From positions 5,518,001-5,582,000 of the forward strand of contig NC_046677.1 in assembly GCF_003369915.1 (NCBI RefSeq): a stretch of 64,000 nt of DNA. The letters are read 5' to 3'. Numbering within the stretch: the stretch's first letter is position 1; each line of letters starts with the position of its first letter. The notes below the pieces were generated by a model. It did not search any database. It worked only from the letters and a program-made list of their open reading frames with translations, and was not told the DNA's origin. Shown one piece after another: positions 8,520 to 20,579 of the stretch. This stretch comes from Drosophila miranda. Lineage: Eukaryota > Arthropoda > Insecta > Diptera > Drosophilidae. Both the position numbers and the translations under genes were made by a program.

Positions 8520-10824
8520 CGTGTTGTTATTTTTATTTTACAAAATTTTCCAACTAAGAAAAATAAATTTGTATAATTTTCTAGAGAGTTCAAAGCGTTT
8601 GATTGAAATGTTCAATGTTGACTTTGATGGAGTTTTTGAGAGTTCTTAGATTGAACAAAATAATGAACGAAAAACTTGAATTAATTAATCAGCTCGTTTG
8701 CACTGCAATTGTGCACGGGCCCGACCCTTGGTGACCCCAAACCCCTGACTCGTTGCCCAGTATCTGTTCCTTATGGTACTCACAATTAGCAGCATCGATT
8801 GTTTAATGACAGTCGATTGTAATAAGCCAATTTACCAGCAAAAAGGGCAAGGGGAGTGGGCGCTTTGCATTTGAATTCAAAATGCGAAATAAGTTCATTA
8901 GCAGGACCCTCGCTCTTGGCCATGGGCCAGGACAAAGGACTCACTCCATCGAATGGCAGCAAATGTTTGTCCCAGTCTCTGGCCCCTTTTTATCCCCATT
9001 TTTAATTGGAGTTTATGCTACTTTTATGCATATTAATACTTTTATTTTGTACTACCAGCAGGGCTTTTCGGTAAGTGGTTTTTGCATTGAAATGTTTTCA
9101 GGTAATTGGCTTGTGGGAGCCAGCCAGGACCGGAAATGTGGTATGTCTGCAAAGGGATTTAAAAAAGAACTTTTCAGGAGATAGAAACCATCTGGAAAAC
9201 GCATTCAATATGATATTTGATTCATTGACTGTGTCTTTTGTTGTTGGATTCCTGGGACCGAAAAGTAAGTCTACAGGCAGTCGAGACCTATCCAGCGCTT
9301 ATCTGTGTCGCTACTTATTGAATAGCCCTCGCATCCTTAGACAGATGGCCGTCGTTGTGACGCTCATTAGTGGACTTCAAAATGGACAACCGATCAAAGG
9401 AGAGCTGATTAGGTCAGAGGCACAAAAGCCGTTGACAAAAGATAAACCTTTGACTAGGTCCAGGTCCAGGTCCAGGTCCAGCCACTGGTCACTCCTCTGG
9501 CACTCCGCACTCTTCCACTGTCTCTGCGCTCAGACTGCAGTCTAAATGGGCGTGGCTTGGCTTGTAATAACTCACGCCTTTTGACACAGATTAAACCGGC
9601 ATGAAGACAATGTGAATGGGGAGTACGGGGCGACAGAGAAAGAGAAAGAGAGACTGCAACGATGATGACAGCGAGGACAAAAGCAAACTTGGCCAAAAGG
9701 ATTTTATGACCCCACTACCAGAGAGTCGGAGTGTGTGTGTGTGTGTGTGTGTGTTGGTGGGTGTGGGTGGGCTGTGTAAATGTTATCCTTTATTGTTTGC
9801 CCAGCCTCTCTGTACGGGCCTGCACATGTCACCCGGCAGACTCTACCTCCGCATTCGCATCCGCATCCGCATCTACATCTACATCTGCCCCTATCCTTGG
9901 CTGCACATCTTTCTCCACTGTGGCACATCTTCATTGTGGCTGACAGCTTGGCTTCCATTGTCCTTCTGCAAACAACAACAAAAAATCAAGGCCCAGAATC
10001 AGAAATCATTCATATTAGCCATAGAGTAATACAGGGGGCAATGGAACCAAAATTCAAGCCCAAGATTTTAGATACATTTCAATCTGTTTTGTGGAACTCC
10101 TTTCCCATGGATCTGCCGCTCAGTCTCTTTGCTTGCTGGCTTTTCCTTGAGCATGCATAACATAAATTTGACTCGAAAATGCATCGACTAAAAGGGAAAA
10201 TTCTATGCATTTTATATGATGCTACTCAGCCAAAGGGCATTCATAGAATGCATCGCATACCCCATTCGCCAACCCCACCATATATGCACACATATTATAT
10301 AAAATATATGCAGATACGAGTCTCATTTTCCGGCATACACGCACATGGGACGCGAGACGGGAAACTGCATTTTCTATGCAGAGAGAGAGAGAGAGTCCTC
10401 CGAGAGCTCTGACCAGAAGGCAGGGACCTCGTCCTGCGTGTCAAAGAATTCCGCATGCAAATAAGGTTAAGGTGTATGTCGGTCGGGTGCGGGGTGGATC
10501 CACCACCCCTCCTGTTGCATAAAATATTCAATGTCTCGTACACGGGAGATGACAAATTTGTTTCCCACATTTGCACATGTTTTTTTCTTTTTTTTCGTGG
10601 GCGGGGAAAAGGTATATCTTAAATATCTTGGAATTAGCATTAACATGGCTATTCCAATTATCTGAAATACGAGTCTAATGTATGCATTACTAAGCATAAG
10701 AAAAATATAAATCCATTAATATATTTGTATTTTATAGATTTTTTATGGTTATAAAATCGACTAGGAATTCCCTTTGAGATATGTTTATGTTGAAAAAAGT
10801 ATTTCATCTCATCTTCTAATATAT
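8520..10824. other. Non-coding region with microsatellites
   Basis: No gene is supported. It contains an (AGGTCC)n run at about 9456-9480, a (GT)n run at about 9731-9755, GCATCC/ACATCT hexamer runs near 9851-9886, and a (GA)n at 10379-10396. Several frames (for example 9075-9545 and 9616-10029) are open only because they cross these low-complexity tracts. Confidence 0.5.
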
Positions 10825-10930
10825 TGATGAGGCTACGAGCTATATTTTAAATATTTCGCTCATCCGAAAGTGCTGATTGGACAAAGAATATCTCATGCGC
10901 TCAAATTTAAACATGAGTCAGATGGCATGG
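10825..10930 (+). mobile_element. Degenerate Helitron helicase fragment
   Basis: This stretch aligns by eye to the better-preserved fragment at 59945-60060: ATTTCGCTCATC, GAAAGTG.TGATTG, TCATG.GCTCAAATT and AACATGAG.CA.ATGG are shared, with a deletion of about 17 bp. No open frame remains. It matches the region coding the CPHCHxLKFKxEP zinc motif of Helitron Rep/helicase proteins, with the first Cys pair destroyed. Confidence 0.6.
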
Positions 10931-13139
10931 CTCATCAGGAAATATGAGAAAATAAAACATATCGATGAAAACTTTGAAAAACGGGAGGGACACCTAAAAG
11001 CATAAACATACCGTTTTGGATACAATAATTAAAATAGAATATATTTAATAATAAAATAATACAAAATTAAATGTTGGAAAAATCGTATTATGGGATTTTC
11101 TGAAGATCAAAATGATCCTATGTCTGCACACAGATAATTACATATACCAAGACAACAATTATTAATTATATAATTAAATGAAAAAAAAATTATTATTATT
11201 ATAGATTAATAATTAATTTTTAATCCAAAATGAAATAAAATTTACAAATCAATTACAATTTAATATATTTATTTTTTAAAATAAAATTAAAAAATCAACT
11301 AAAATGAATATTAAATCTATTAATTTTAAATTAAAAATGTACCAAAAGAGTTTTAATACCTCCTTCATTCTAAAACCCTTGATATTTCCTTTAAAGTTCC
11401 ATAACTTTTTTCTGAAAATTTCTCCAAATAGTCAAGTGTATCCCTGAGATACTCTATCTTTTCTTCCTTCCTCTACAAGTAGTGGCATTGAAAAAATGCC
11501 CAGCCAAAGGCCTTGCGGCCGCCGCCACCGCCGCCGCCTCGTCTCGCCCTTGGATCCGTTTCGTGGTTTGAGATACAAGATACGAGACGAAACGGAAGCT
11601 GGGAGGGGAAATCGGCGGGGAGCAGCAAGCGCTGCTGCAATTTCTGTTTTGAAATTGGCTTATTTAGGTATTTTTTATGCGCTCGACATTCAACGACGAT
11701 GTCGACGGACGACGACGATGCAGGCTGCTGGCTGCTGGCTGCTGGCAGGCCCTGGCCTTTGTTTTGTAATTGTTTTGAAAGTACGGGGTGGTGGGGGAAT
11801 GGCATGGAATGGTGGTGGTACAACGGATACAGTAGGCGGCAAAAGTTAACGTCATTGTCGTTGCCGAACTCTCGCTCCGACAGAAGAAGGACGACATTAG
11901 CGGCAACTGTTTTGAGTGCTGCTTCCTGTCGGTCCGTTCTTTATCGTTCCAGGACCCTGGCACTGGCATCCCTCCCGCAACCCCCACAACCTGGCGGCTG
12001 TTCTTTCAAGTGGCATTCGAGTGGCAGCCAGGCAGCCAGGCAGGCCCCATTGTGCACCATTATGATGAAAGTTTGTGTCGCAAAATGCAAATATTTGAAA
12101 GGTAATTGAATTTGAACTTTCTCGCTTGTCCTTGTCGTCCTCGTACCCCTACTCGTACTCGTACTCGTTGTTCTTGTTGTTCAGTTTTCTATGTCTATAC
12201 ATGTATAGACGTGTGTGTGTGTGTGTGTGTGGTAGGGAAGGGCGGGCTATAACTTTAAGTGCCTCCATATCGCGCTTGAAATGGCATTAAAGCTTCGATA
12301 TTCAAATATTTGACAAACGGCTTACATGTTTTATTTACCCAATGGCCTGAATGGTCAACAAAACTCCAAAGCCCAAACTAAACTGGTATCCCCCCCTCTT
12401 TCTCTCTCTTCCTCTCTCACTCAATGCAAACATCTCCGCCCTCTCGCACTCATTTGTTTGTACAAAATTTGCACACACATGGACGGCCATGTTTTTGAGA
12501 GCCAAAATGACAGAAAATACCTCTGGTCACTCTATCCCTCGTTCTGTCTCCCTCTTCCCACTCTCTGTCGCTCGCTTTCTCTTTCTCTGCCGCAGGTGCA
12601 TTGAACAATAAATTTTGCTGAAAGCAAACAATTATTTCTGACATGATTCCCAGTTTTCGAGCTTTTCATATTTTTTTGTTTTGCTTTTTGGGCGTTGAAC
12701 TTTGAGCAGAAATTCGGTTTTTGTTTTTAATTAATTGCCTTGATTGGGTCATAAATGTTTTTGGGGGATTATTTGACAAAGAGTTTTTATCCATATTCAA
12801 TTTAGGCGACAAAAACAACGATTCAAATAATAATCAACAGAAAAAGGAAAAATGCCACTGCAAAATATAGTTTTATGAAAAGTTTTAACATTCTGCAGAG
12901 GTGGGGGAATTTTTATTTAATAAAATGTTAATTATTTTATGTTTGGGATTAAATCAAGGAATATATTGGCCTTGATAACTAATGGAGAATTTAATGGTTT
13001 TATTCCCTTTTTTTATATTATTTACAAAATAATGGTTAAAATAATAATAAATGAATAAATAAAAACTTTTAAATAATTTTGTATCTTTTGGCCAATAGAA
13101 TGGCCATTAGAATGGCCTTTAGAATTACCAAATGGTAAA
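10931..13139. other. Non-coding, AT-rich with a GC-rich island
   Basis: 10990-11340 is strongly AT-rich. 11500-12110 is a GC- and CAG/GCTG-rich island with (GCCGCC), (GACGAC) and (CTGCTGG) repeats; overlapping open frames on both strands there reflect composition. A (GT)n tract lies at 12212-12231. No coding signal is convincing. Confidence 0.5.
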
Positions 13140-13925
13140 TATGTCCTTATAATAACATTTTAATGAATTTTAAACTATCTAGAAAATGATCTGGAAGATA
13201 CATTTTTATTTTAACCTATTAACAGCTTTATTTTTATGGGAAAACGTGCTGTTTATGTTGCTAAAATGACAATTTAATGAATTTATAGTTCTTAAAAAAT
13301 ATCTACATGATACAATTGTATGTTTACCCACTAAAGCTTATTTTTTATTGAAAAATTGGTGAATAATAACCTAATTTATCATTTTAATGAATTGTAAGCT
13401 ATCTACAAAAATAACTCCAGTGTTTTTTGTATCTTTTTCCCTAAATGGTATTATTTTTAAAACTTGCTAAAATATTTGTAATGTGACATTTTAATGAATT
13501 TATAGCTAATTGATAAAAATAAATGAATATGTCCTTGTAACAACATCTTAATGAAGTTTAAGCTATCTAGAAAATTATCTACAAGATACATTTGTTTTTT
13601 TACCCTTAAGAGCAATATTTTCATGAGAACACATGCTGTACACATACATATGTCCTTAAAATGTAATTTTAAGTATTATATAGCCATTAAAAAATTCTAT
13701 AAGATAAATTTAAATCTTTACCCACTAAAACCTATATTGTTATTAAAAAAGTCACTAAATTAACATTTTAATGAATTGTAAGCTATATACAAAAATATCT
13801 ACATGATTAATTGGTATCTTTGTACCTTAATGGTATTATTTCTTTTTAAAACTTGCTAAAGATATTTTTAATGTGACATTTTAATGAACTAACCAAAAAA
13901 AAAAAATAAATACAAGATACATTTG
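13140..13925. repeat. Diverged satellite, about 100-120-bp monomers with higher-order period
   Basis: About eight AT-rich monomers each begin ATTTTAATGAATT.TA and continue with a 'CTATCTA.AAAA' block and a 'GATACATTTGTAT' block. Non-adjacent monomers are more alike than neighbours: the monomers starting near 13380 and near 13764 share ATTGTAAGCTAT...TTAATGGTATTATTT...ACTTGCTAAA, and those near 13157 and 13547 share AAGCTATCTAGAAAAT.ATCT. This gives a higher-order unit of about 385 bp repeated twice. Confidence 0.7.
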
Positions 13926-15353
13926 TATCTTAGAGTGCTAAAAAGCTCCTCATCATTTATCGTATGGATTATTATTGTAAAAATCTTGAATACCTGAGAA
14001 TTATGTTTCTTCGCTGCAAAATTATGGATTATGAAATATAAGGATCGACAGATATTCTAAATAGACCCCCTTTAATTCGAATGATTAGTGGAAACTAGAC
14101 CCTAGATACATTTTTAATTTACTGAGAACACAAAGAGAATTTAATTGCAATACCAGAAAAAAACCAGAGCAAAAGGATTCTCTTGGTCCGCAGAACAAAG
14201 GAGAAAGTGGACAGTGGAGTGCTGTGCGAGGACAAAGGCTGAAGGGCAGGTCGTCTCAAAGTGGACAAACCAAGACGATAATTTCTCCATTTCTACAACT
14301 GCAGCAGAGGAAGAGATAGAAATGCTCTCTCCATCTCCATCTTTTGGCCTTGTTGAAGGGTTTTCTTAGAACGCGGAGTAAAAGAAATATATAAATGGAA
14401 AAACAAAGGACCAAGACGCAGATGCTTTCTCCTGATGGCTGGGAATCCTTTCCCAGCCTTTCCTTTCCTTTCCTTTGGGTCTCCCTGCATTGCCATTAAA
14501 CGCAAAAACCAAACTTAATTAGCCCCAACAACAAGAAAGAGCTCTCTCTTTTAGTCACTCCCCCACTACCACACCGACCGCTGTGTGTGTGCGCTGTGGT
14601 TACCGCCTCTGCAACCTGAATCAAGGGGGCGTGGCGGCAGTATCTGTTCCTTCTACCGGCTGCCAGACCTCCTTCTGCACCGCGTCAAAGGCAGCAAAAA
14701 TATGAGTTAAAAAAGCTTCCAACAATTGGTTTGGCATCGCATACTGCTGCTGCTTTGTGCTACTCCTTCTGTCTGGGTTCATATCCAAGAATTTAATATA
14801 AATTTAATTAAAATTAAAAACTTAGTGTAGGGCATCCACACGCAAAACCAACATAAACCACACATTTCAAAAGCAAAACCGCTCTGCTAATTCTCTCCCG
14901 GCAAAGATACGGTTCTCTCCATTAAATGACATCACCGCACTGCAGTGTCTCACTGCAGAAAGAGAGAAGGCAGCGAGGCAAGAAATAGAAAGAAGGAGGG
15001 CAAGCAAGCAAAACGCAAAACGGATATTTCTCACCTTGAATAGACCTTAGACTATGCTACTGCTCTCATCTACGCACTCCCTCTCTTACACACACCTTAC
15101 AGAGCAACGAAAGAAATGATATAAGGAAAGGAAAAGATCCAGAGTTCAGAGCAACAAAAACTCATTGCAAAAGCAAAGCCGCGCTCTCTTTTCGGGTCTT
15201 ACTTTGCGTAATTATTTATTTACGCTCTCAGCAGTGCTGAGCGTAAGATAACACATGAAAGAGAGCCACAATATATGTATGTATGTACATATAATTTCAT
15301 CATGGTCGCGCTAAAATCCTCTCAGCAGAGGTGCGCTGCTAACTTTTCTCCCC
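13926..15353. other. Non-coding; degenerate repeats and a hairpin
   Basis: No gene is supported. It contains pyrimidine-rich and GAGAG-rich tracts. An imperfect palindrome at 15220-15246 (TTACGCTCTCAGCA / TGCTGAGCGTAA) could form a 12-bp stem with a two-base bulge. A frame at 14145-14369 has no family resemblance. Confidence 0.45.
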
Positions 15354-15655
15354 CACTTCAGGTCATTGCTTTTTCGCCAACTGCAGTGGGAAGAGAGAAT
15401 GAAAGAAAAGAAATTTTCGCATTAATAGAATTTTTCTAAGCTGATGATCTCATCACTGCGCTGACCATCTCCCCCCACCTTTTTAGAGCATAAGCTCAAG
15501 CAACTACACACACACACACATTGCAAAAGCAAAGACGCTCTCAACTTTTCGCCTCTGCTTCAGTTCATTGCACTCTCACTTTTTCTATGTTGATGATCTC
15601 ATCAATGCACTGACCTCTTTTCACTCACCGCCTCTTTTTAGAGCATAAGCCCAAG
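15354..15655. repeat. Two-copy direct repeat around GATGATCTCATC
   Basis: Two copies (15354-15500 and 15557-15655) share CTTCAG.TCATTGC, then TTTTTCTA, TGATGATCTCATCA, TGC.CTGACC and TTTTTAGAGCATAAGC.CAAGC. The first copy has extra sequence inside. The GATGATCTCATC core is nearly palindromic. Confidence 0.6.
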
Positions 15656-16074
15656 CTTAAACACACTCATTCAAAGGTAAAACTCTTGAAACTAAACCAA
15701 CTAAAAACGCACTGCCCGTCTCACCTGCACCCACACCTCAAGAGCAGAAGCTTTAACACACAATCACATTGCGGGATTATTAAAAATATTTGAATAATAG
15801 TTTTATTTCTATAATTTCTGGAAGGCGATAAATTGGGCAAAAAAGTTTTATTATTACCACTTTTATAAGTCAATAATAAATATAATATACTATGTCCCCA
15901 AGTACAGTAAACGCTCGAAAGACATCACAATGTTTATTATTATACAAAATAAATAATAATTGAAAAATGTAATATTAATTCGCAGTGGCTTTTAGCTTTC
16001 AGCAATCAGATCAGCCGACAATGTACGCACCTGCAAGCTGATTCTGCCTGAAAAAAGCTCTCAGATCAGCTGAG
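15656..16074. other. AT-rich non-coding spacer
   Basis: Contains no supported gene. The AT-rich part (15770-15975) leads into the promoter-like repeat at 16075. Confidence 0.5.
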
Positions 16075-16121
16075 CTTTCAGCTCCGATTTCAGCGCCGAT
16101 TTCAGCTCCGCTTTCAGCTAT
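16075..16121. repeat. Four 12-bp repeats (TTTCAGCTCCGA)
   Basis: Four copies of TTTCAGC(T/G)CCG(A/C) lie head to tail, ending in TTTCAGCTATAG, directly upstream of the purine-rich leader at 16126. AGCTGAGC/TCAGATCAGC variants lie just before it. The position suggests a multimerised factor-binding site at a promoter. Confidence 0.6.
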
Positions 16122-16125
16122 AGTG

Positions 16126-17080
16126 TGCGCGAGCCCTAAAAAATCTTGGAAAATAGTGGAAAATGTTCGGAAAATTATATAAAAACCCGTGTGATAAGTG
16201 TAGCAAGTGCTGATAATGAAAATATGGCAGAAAATCTTGTAAAAAGTAGGAAAAGTGGTGAAAAGTGTGAGGAGCCGAAAAAGTGATGAAAAGTGGTCGA
16301 AAAGGCAGGAAAATGCAGTCCCATGAGTGTGGAGCGTCAAAGGTTTAGAAATAATTAAAGAAAAGATCGCAGCAAGTGTGAAAATAGCGCAGGAAACATT
16401 GCGCGAATCGTACCACGCCATAATGTCATTGTTCAGTTTGAGTTTTTTTTCCCTTTTTTTCTGCGAGAGTGGGAGCGAAACAGGATGGTCATCAAGATGA
16501 AAAAGAGTGCAAAGCGGCAAGAAGTGGAAGGCGATATTGGCAAAGTGAGTGAAAGTGCGCGAGTGTAAAGAAAAAAAATAAAATGTACCGCAGGAACTAT
16601 ATAAAGAGCGGAAATATTGAGCGCAATGCATGGCAGCAAACAATAAGAGTTTTCTTTTTCTGTGAGTGAAGTGAAGGATGGTCTCAAGACGGCAAGGAGT
16701 TGAAAGCGGCAAGCAGCGAAAGGCGATATTGGCAAAAAGTGAGTGAGAGTGTAAGTAAAAACCATAATAAAAGGCAAAAAGTGAGTAAAAGTAAGTGAGT
16801 GAAGAGAAAAACGATCAAATTTACCACAATAACTATTTAAAGAGCGGCAGCGATTACAAGGCGAAACTACGAGTGAGAATAAAAACAATGTAATGCAGCG
16901 CAAAAATTATACAAAAATAAAGCGACAAGCACTGAAACACTATAAGCAGTGCAAGACGATATAAGACAAAAGTGAGTGAAAATAAGTACAATATAATGAA
17001 CAGCAAGAACTAAATAATGAGCGGCAAGCAGTACAAGCCGAGAAGAACCAAAGAGAGAGTTGAGTCTATTTAAATGAATG
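16126..17080 (+). other. Candidate leader exon (long 5' UTR or lncRNA exon)
   Basis: The + strand is A/G-rich with many GTGAAAAGTG and GTGAGTGAAAGTG words, a composition common in long Drosophila 5' leaders. It ends at 17080 in ATGAATG followed by GTGAGT, a strong donor, with an ATG 7 nt before the junction. Three decayed copies of a module of about 200 bp can be seen, marked by CTATATAAAGAGCGG near 16598, CTATTTAAAGAGCGG near 16830 and CTAAATAATGAGCGG near 17009, and by two copies of AAGGCGATATTGGCAAA (near 16528 and 16717). No acceptor exon was identified downstream. The long antisense open frames here (16011-16712 and 16433-16903) are consequences of the repeat. Confidence 0.35.
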
Positions 17081-17876
17081 GTGAGTCTGCACAACATGAT
17101 ATGTTTATATATTATTTTATAAACTATAATTATCATAATAATTACTGATGAAAGTAAAATATTTTTCTACTGTATTTTGTTTATTTGTTTTGACATATTT
17201 TAGCTCTCTAACAAAATCTTCCTGAAATCGAAATATTTATGGAATTGAAAGATGGGATACGTTGAAAGATTTTGAAGATTCCTTGCTCTCATTTAAAGCG
17301 TTTCCCGCTTTTTCACTTTTTCTTCTGTTGCTTTCGTCCATCTCTTTCTCTCCTTCGTTCGTTTCGGGATGACTTTTGATTAAAAAGTAGCCAAAAGCGA
17401 GCGAGAGTCTCTCAGTTTTCCTGGCCCTTCTGCAATCGGTGATTGATGGCTGGAAGGCGCACTACGGATTTTCCCGGGCAATCAAAGTCAGAAAATGTTT
17501 CGCAATTGACATGTAATCGAGAGGGGGGCAGGGGGTGGAATCGCTGCGTATCGGAGGGAGCATCGCTTTCAGTTTTTCGTCGGCGCGTGCAAATTTCTAA
17601 TTTCATTAAAATTTGTTCAAAGGCCCCACCGTTCGATGGCCCGTTTGGCCCAGACGTTGACAGACACAAATCGGCACAATAGACGTCAGAAAGCTCTCTG
17701 TCTCTCTCACTCTCGCCCGAAACGGGGCAGAGAGGAGGTGGTGACTGGTCCGCTTGTGGGCGAGACAGCTTTTGGCAATCACAGTGCGCCGATCAAAGTG
17801 GAAAATCGATTTTAATTGCAATCTAAGCGCCCGCCAAAAGCTTCAACGCTCGATTGGCGGTCGAGAGGGCGTACGC

Positions 17877-17913
<37 letters not shown>

Positions 17914-19013
17914 CAGGCAGTGGGCATTAACTGGGCGTGGCATGTCGGCCACTCGGCCCATAATTGGTTCTTTTTTTTGGGCGTTTTTCTTCTTCCAATC
18001 CCAGTCCCCATTCCAGCGAAATATTGAATCCCAATTTTGATGCTACTGGCAGTTTTCGTGACTAATGTGTCGAATATCGAGAGATTTTGGTTTTTCATTC
18101 GGTTACGGTCGCCCCCCTCCAACTTTGCTATTCCGGAATATATGGCACTGCCATTACAACAACGTCGTGTCGATGATTGTCGCTCAAAGGCAAATCAATC
18201 CAAACTGTCAAATTTTCACACGCCCAATGAATGGCACTCCTCCCCCCCCCTCCCACCCCCCCACCCACCGATTGGCGCGGGGATATGGGCAGTATTCCAT
18301 CGACAAAAAGTGTTCTTTAAAAGGGAGAAACGTTAACAAATATCTGATCGAATTGCAGGTTTAAGTATAATAATAGATGGTGTCTCTACTGTATTCATAT
18401 TCGAGCTGAAACATGCAATAAAATCTCCATTTAAACAGCAGGTGCCGGCTGTTAAATGTCTCAACTGAAGCGTGGGAATCCGAATCCTTTTAACATACAC
18501 GTCTGACCGTCAGGTGGTGTGACATCATGCAATATGCAATCGAAAAGGAGGGAATGTATCTGCAGATTGTCCGAAGGCATTGAAAATTCCATTACGTAGA
18601 TACAAATCAAATTGGGGGGAGAAAAAAAAGGATCAAACAGCATGGAGGGGTGTAAAGAATATGCAAAAGAAAAATCAAATTACCAGAACTTGAAAAATCG
18701 CCAGACATCAGTAGACACATAAATCAGTGGAAACCGAAAACGAAACCGAAAATAGGAAATGGGAAAATGGCAAATGGTATAAGAAATTGTTACCGCTATT
18801 TAACGGTTTATTGATGCTTGGCTTTTAGCTGAAATTTATTGGGCCAAAAATTGGTTTAAAAATTGTCGAAAATTCCGAGAAAATGTAACATAAATTTTGT
18901 ACAAGTTTTCCCCGACCTAAGCACACTCTTCCCCCAAAATCATTCCTTTCCGTAGTTCCCAACAAAATATATATTTCCACCTATAAACATCACAACTGTT
19001 TGGGTTCTCTACA
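17081..19013. other. Non-coding; 5' flank of the CSN1 paralogue
   Basis: No gene is supported. It includes a (GT)n tract at 17880-17909 and a C-rich run at 18241-18265. The last 100 bp are the probable promoter and leader of the CSN1 paralogue; I see no clear TATA box. Confidence 0.5.
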
Positions 19014-20162
19014 ATGATCGCGGGCACTTTAGAAGAAGATGTGGATGGTGCCAGCACATCCACAGGTAGCACCACGGTGGCGGCAGAGCCCTCAACGCTA
19101 CACCTGGCCACCTATGCCAGTCGCTATACGGATATAGCACGCGTCAATCGTTTAAAATTCATTGCCAAAGTGTGCCCCAAGCTGCAAGTGCCAGCCCTAG
19201 AGCTGGCCATCAATCATGTCAAGACATTCACATACAATGTTCAGCTCTACGATGAACTCTACCGGACCCTGTGCGAGGCCATTGAAAAACGAGAGGCAGA
19301 AATCGAACCGAGCGAAGAGGTGGTCGCCAGCACATCAAAGGCGTCCTCCTCTGAGGCGGGATATATCAAGAAGGCCGGTCGTCGTGTGCCCTACGATGCC
19401 CTTTGGGTGGAGGATAACACTATGGAGTCGACGCTCCTGCAGCAGGAGCTGGATGCGGAGCTGCAATACAAGAAAGCGAATTCGGGCAGCGCCAAAGTGA
19501 GGCGCATACTGGAGGAGATCGGGGACTATCATCTGAAGGGTTATAACCTGAAGCTGGCCGTCAAGTATTACGCCAGGGCCAGGCAGTACTGTACCAGCAC
19601 CGATAATGTAATCAATATGTTTCGCAATATGATTAGGGTGTCGATTTACATGGCCAACTGGTGGCATGTCCTCACCTACATCGAGGACGCCAAGAAGTAC
19701 GCCCTTGGCTTTGAGAATCTCGCACAGAAGGTGCCGCCACAGCTCAACTGTGCCGCCGGATTGGCCAATATGGGCCTGAAGATCTACAAAACGGCTGCAC
19801 AGTGCTTCCTGCAGACACCGTTCGATCAGTATGATTTTGATACGATTGTGGCCCGCGAGGATGTCAGCTACTATGTGGGTCTGTGTGCCCTGGCCACCCT
19901 GGACCAGGACCAGCTGGCTCTGGACGTCATCAATTCGGTGGGTTTTCGGCCGTTCTTTCAGCTGTCGCCGCAAGTTTTGTCCCTTGTGACCACATTCCAT
20001 GCCGGGGACTTTGATCACTGCCTGCTGGTGCTGAACCAAATCGAGGATCACGTGAGATTGGACTATTATCTGGCGCCGCATGTGGATACGCTGTTCGGGA
20101 AGATCAAGGCCAGAATTCAAAAGAGAAGGGCCCCTCCCGCCACAAAGGTTAAGGGTCATTAA
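19014..20162 (+). CDS. CSN1a: COP9 signalosome subunit 1 paralogue, intronless
   Basis: A single 382-aa frame from ATG at 19014 (context TACAATGA). It carries the CSN1/RPN7 signature: YASRYTDIARVNRLKFIAKVCP near residue 35, LEEIGDYHLKGYNLKLAVKYYARARQYCTS near 165-195 (TPR-like helical repeat), and PQLNCAAGLANMGLKIYKTAAQCFL near 240. CSN1 scaffolds the COP9 signalosome, which removes Nedd8 from cullins. The protein is about 100 residues shorter than typical CSN1: it stops shortly after the region leading into the PCI winged helix, with a basic tail (KARIQKRRAPPATKVKGH), so the C-terminal PCI half is missing. Lack of introns and the truncation fit a retro-derived paralogue; D. melanogaster has such a second copy, CSN1a, which I recall as CG4697. 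It is followed by the ATAD1-like gene on the other strand. Confidence 0.88.
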   Translation: MIAGTLEEDVDGASTSTGSTTVAAEPSTLHLATYASRYTDIARVNRLKFIAKVCPKLQVPALELAINHVKTFTYNVQLYDELYRTLCEAIEKREAEIEPSEEVVASTSKASSSEAGYIKKAGRRVPYDALWVEDNTMESTLLQQELDAELQYKKANSGSAKVRRILEEIGDYHLKGYNLKLAVKYYARARQYCTSTDNVINMFRNMIRVSIYMANWWHVLTYIEDAKKYALGFENLAQKVPPQLNCAAGLANMGLKIYKTAAQCFLQTPFDQYDFDTIVAREDVSYYVGLCALATLDQDQLALDVINSVGFRPFFQLSPQVLSLVTTFHAGDFDHCLLVLNQIEDHVRLDYYLAPHVDTLFGKIKARIQKRRAPPATKVKGH

Positions 20163-20262
20163 CGAACGAAGAAATACTCGTATGGACTGAGAATTGAATT
20201 CAATTTTCTGGGTTTTTCAAAGAGGAGGGGGAAGGGGAGGTTCTTTAAGTTATATTTATACT

Positions 20263-20268
20263 AATAAA
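20263..20268 (+). terminator. AATAAA poly(A) signal of the CSN1 paralogue
   Basis: Canonical AATAAA about 100 nt after the stop codon. Confidence 0.7.
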
Positions 20269-20579
20269 ATTCAAGATATAGTAAATCCTATTTCCATGTA
20301 TTTATTTTTTTGATTTTATTTTTAAATAACTACCACACCTCTAACCAAATCTTTACCAAATCACCTCTTTAAGCAAATCCTCAAGTTTTCCAAGCGAAAG
20401 GATATCGAAGGGCTCTCAAATGTTTGAAAGGAAATTATTAGTATAAATCAAATGAAATAATTGGGTTTTAAATACACACATTAAAAAATTAAATAGAATT
20501 CACTTTGACTTTAAAATAAATCTATTCATAACTCTTCTTGAAATGGCCCGTATTTAATTTAATTATAAAACACTTTTAA
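20269..20579. other. AT-rich spacer
   Basis: Nothing coding is visible. Confidence 0.5.

Noticed and set aside
9616..10160. Overlapping frames near (GT)n and GCATCC repeats
   Set aside because: Simple-sequence artefact; no start context or conservation evidence.
11513..12109. 198-aa plus-strand frame
   Set aside because: Built on GCC, GAC and CTG repeats, overlapped by open frames in other phases and on the other strand; no domain.
16011..16903. 233-aa and 156-aa minus-strand frames rich in Phe/Leu/His
   Set aside because: They mirror a repeated purine-rich leader on the + strand and lack any signal of coding constraint.
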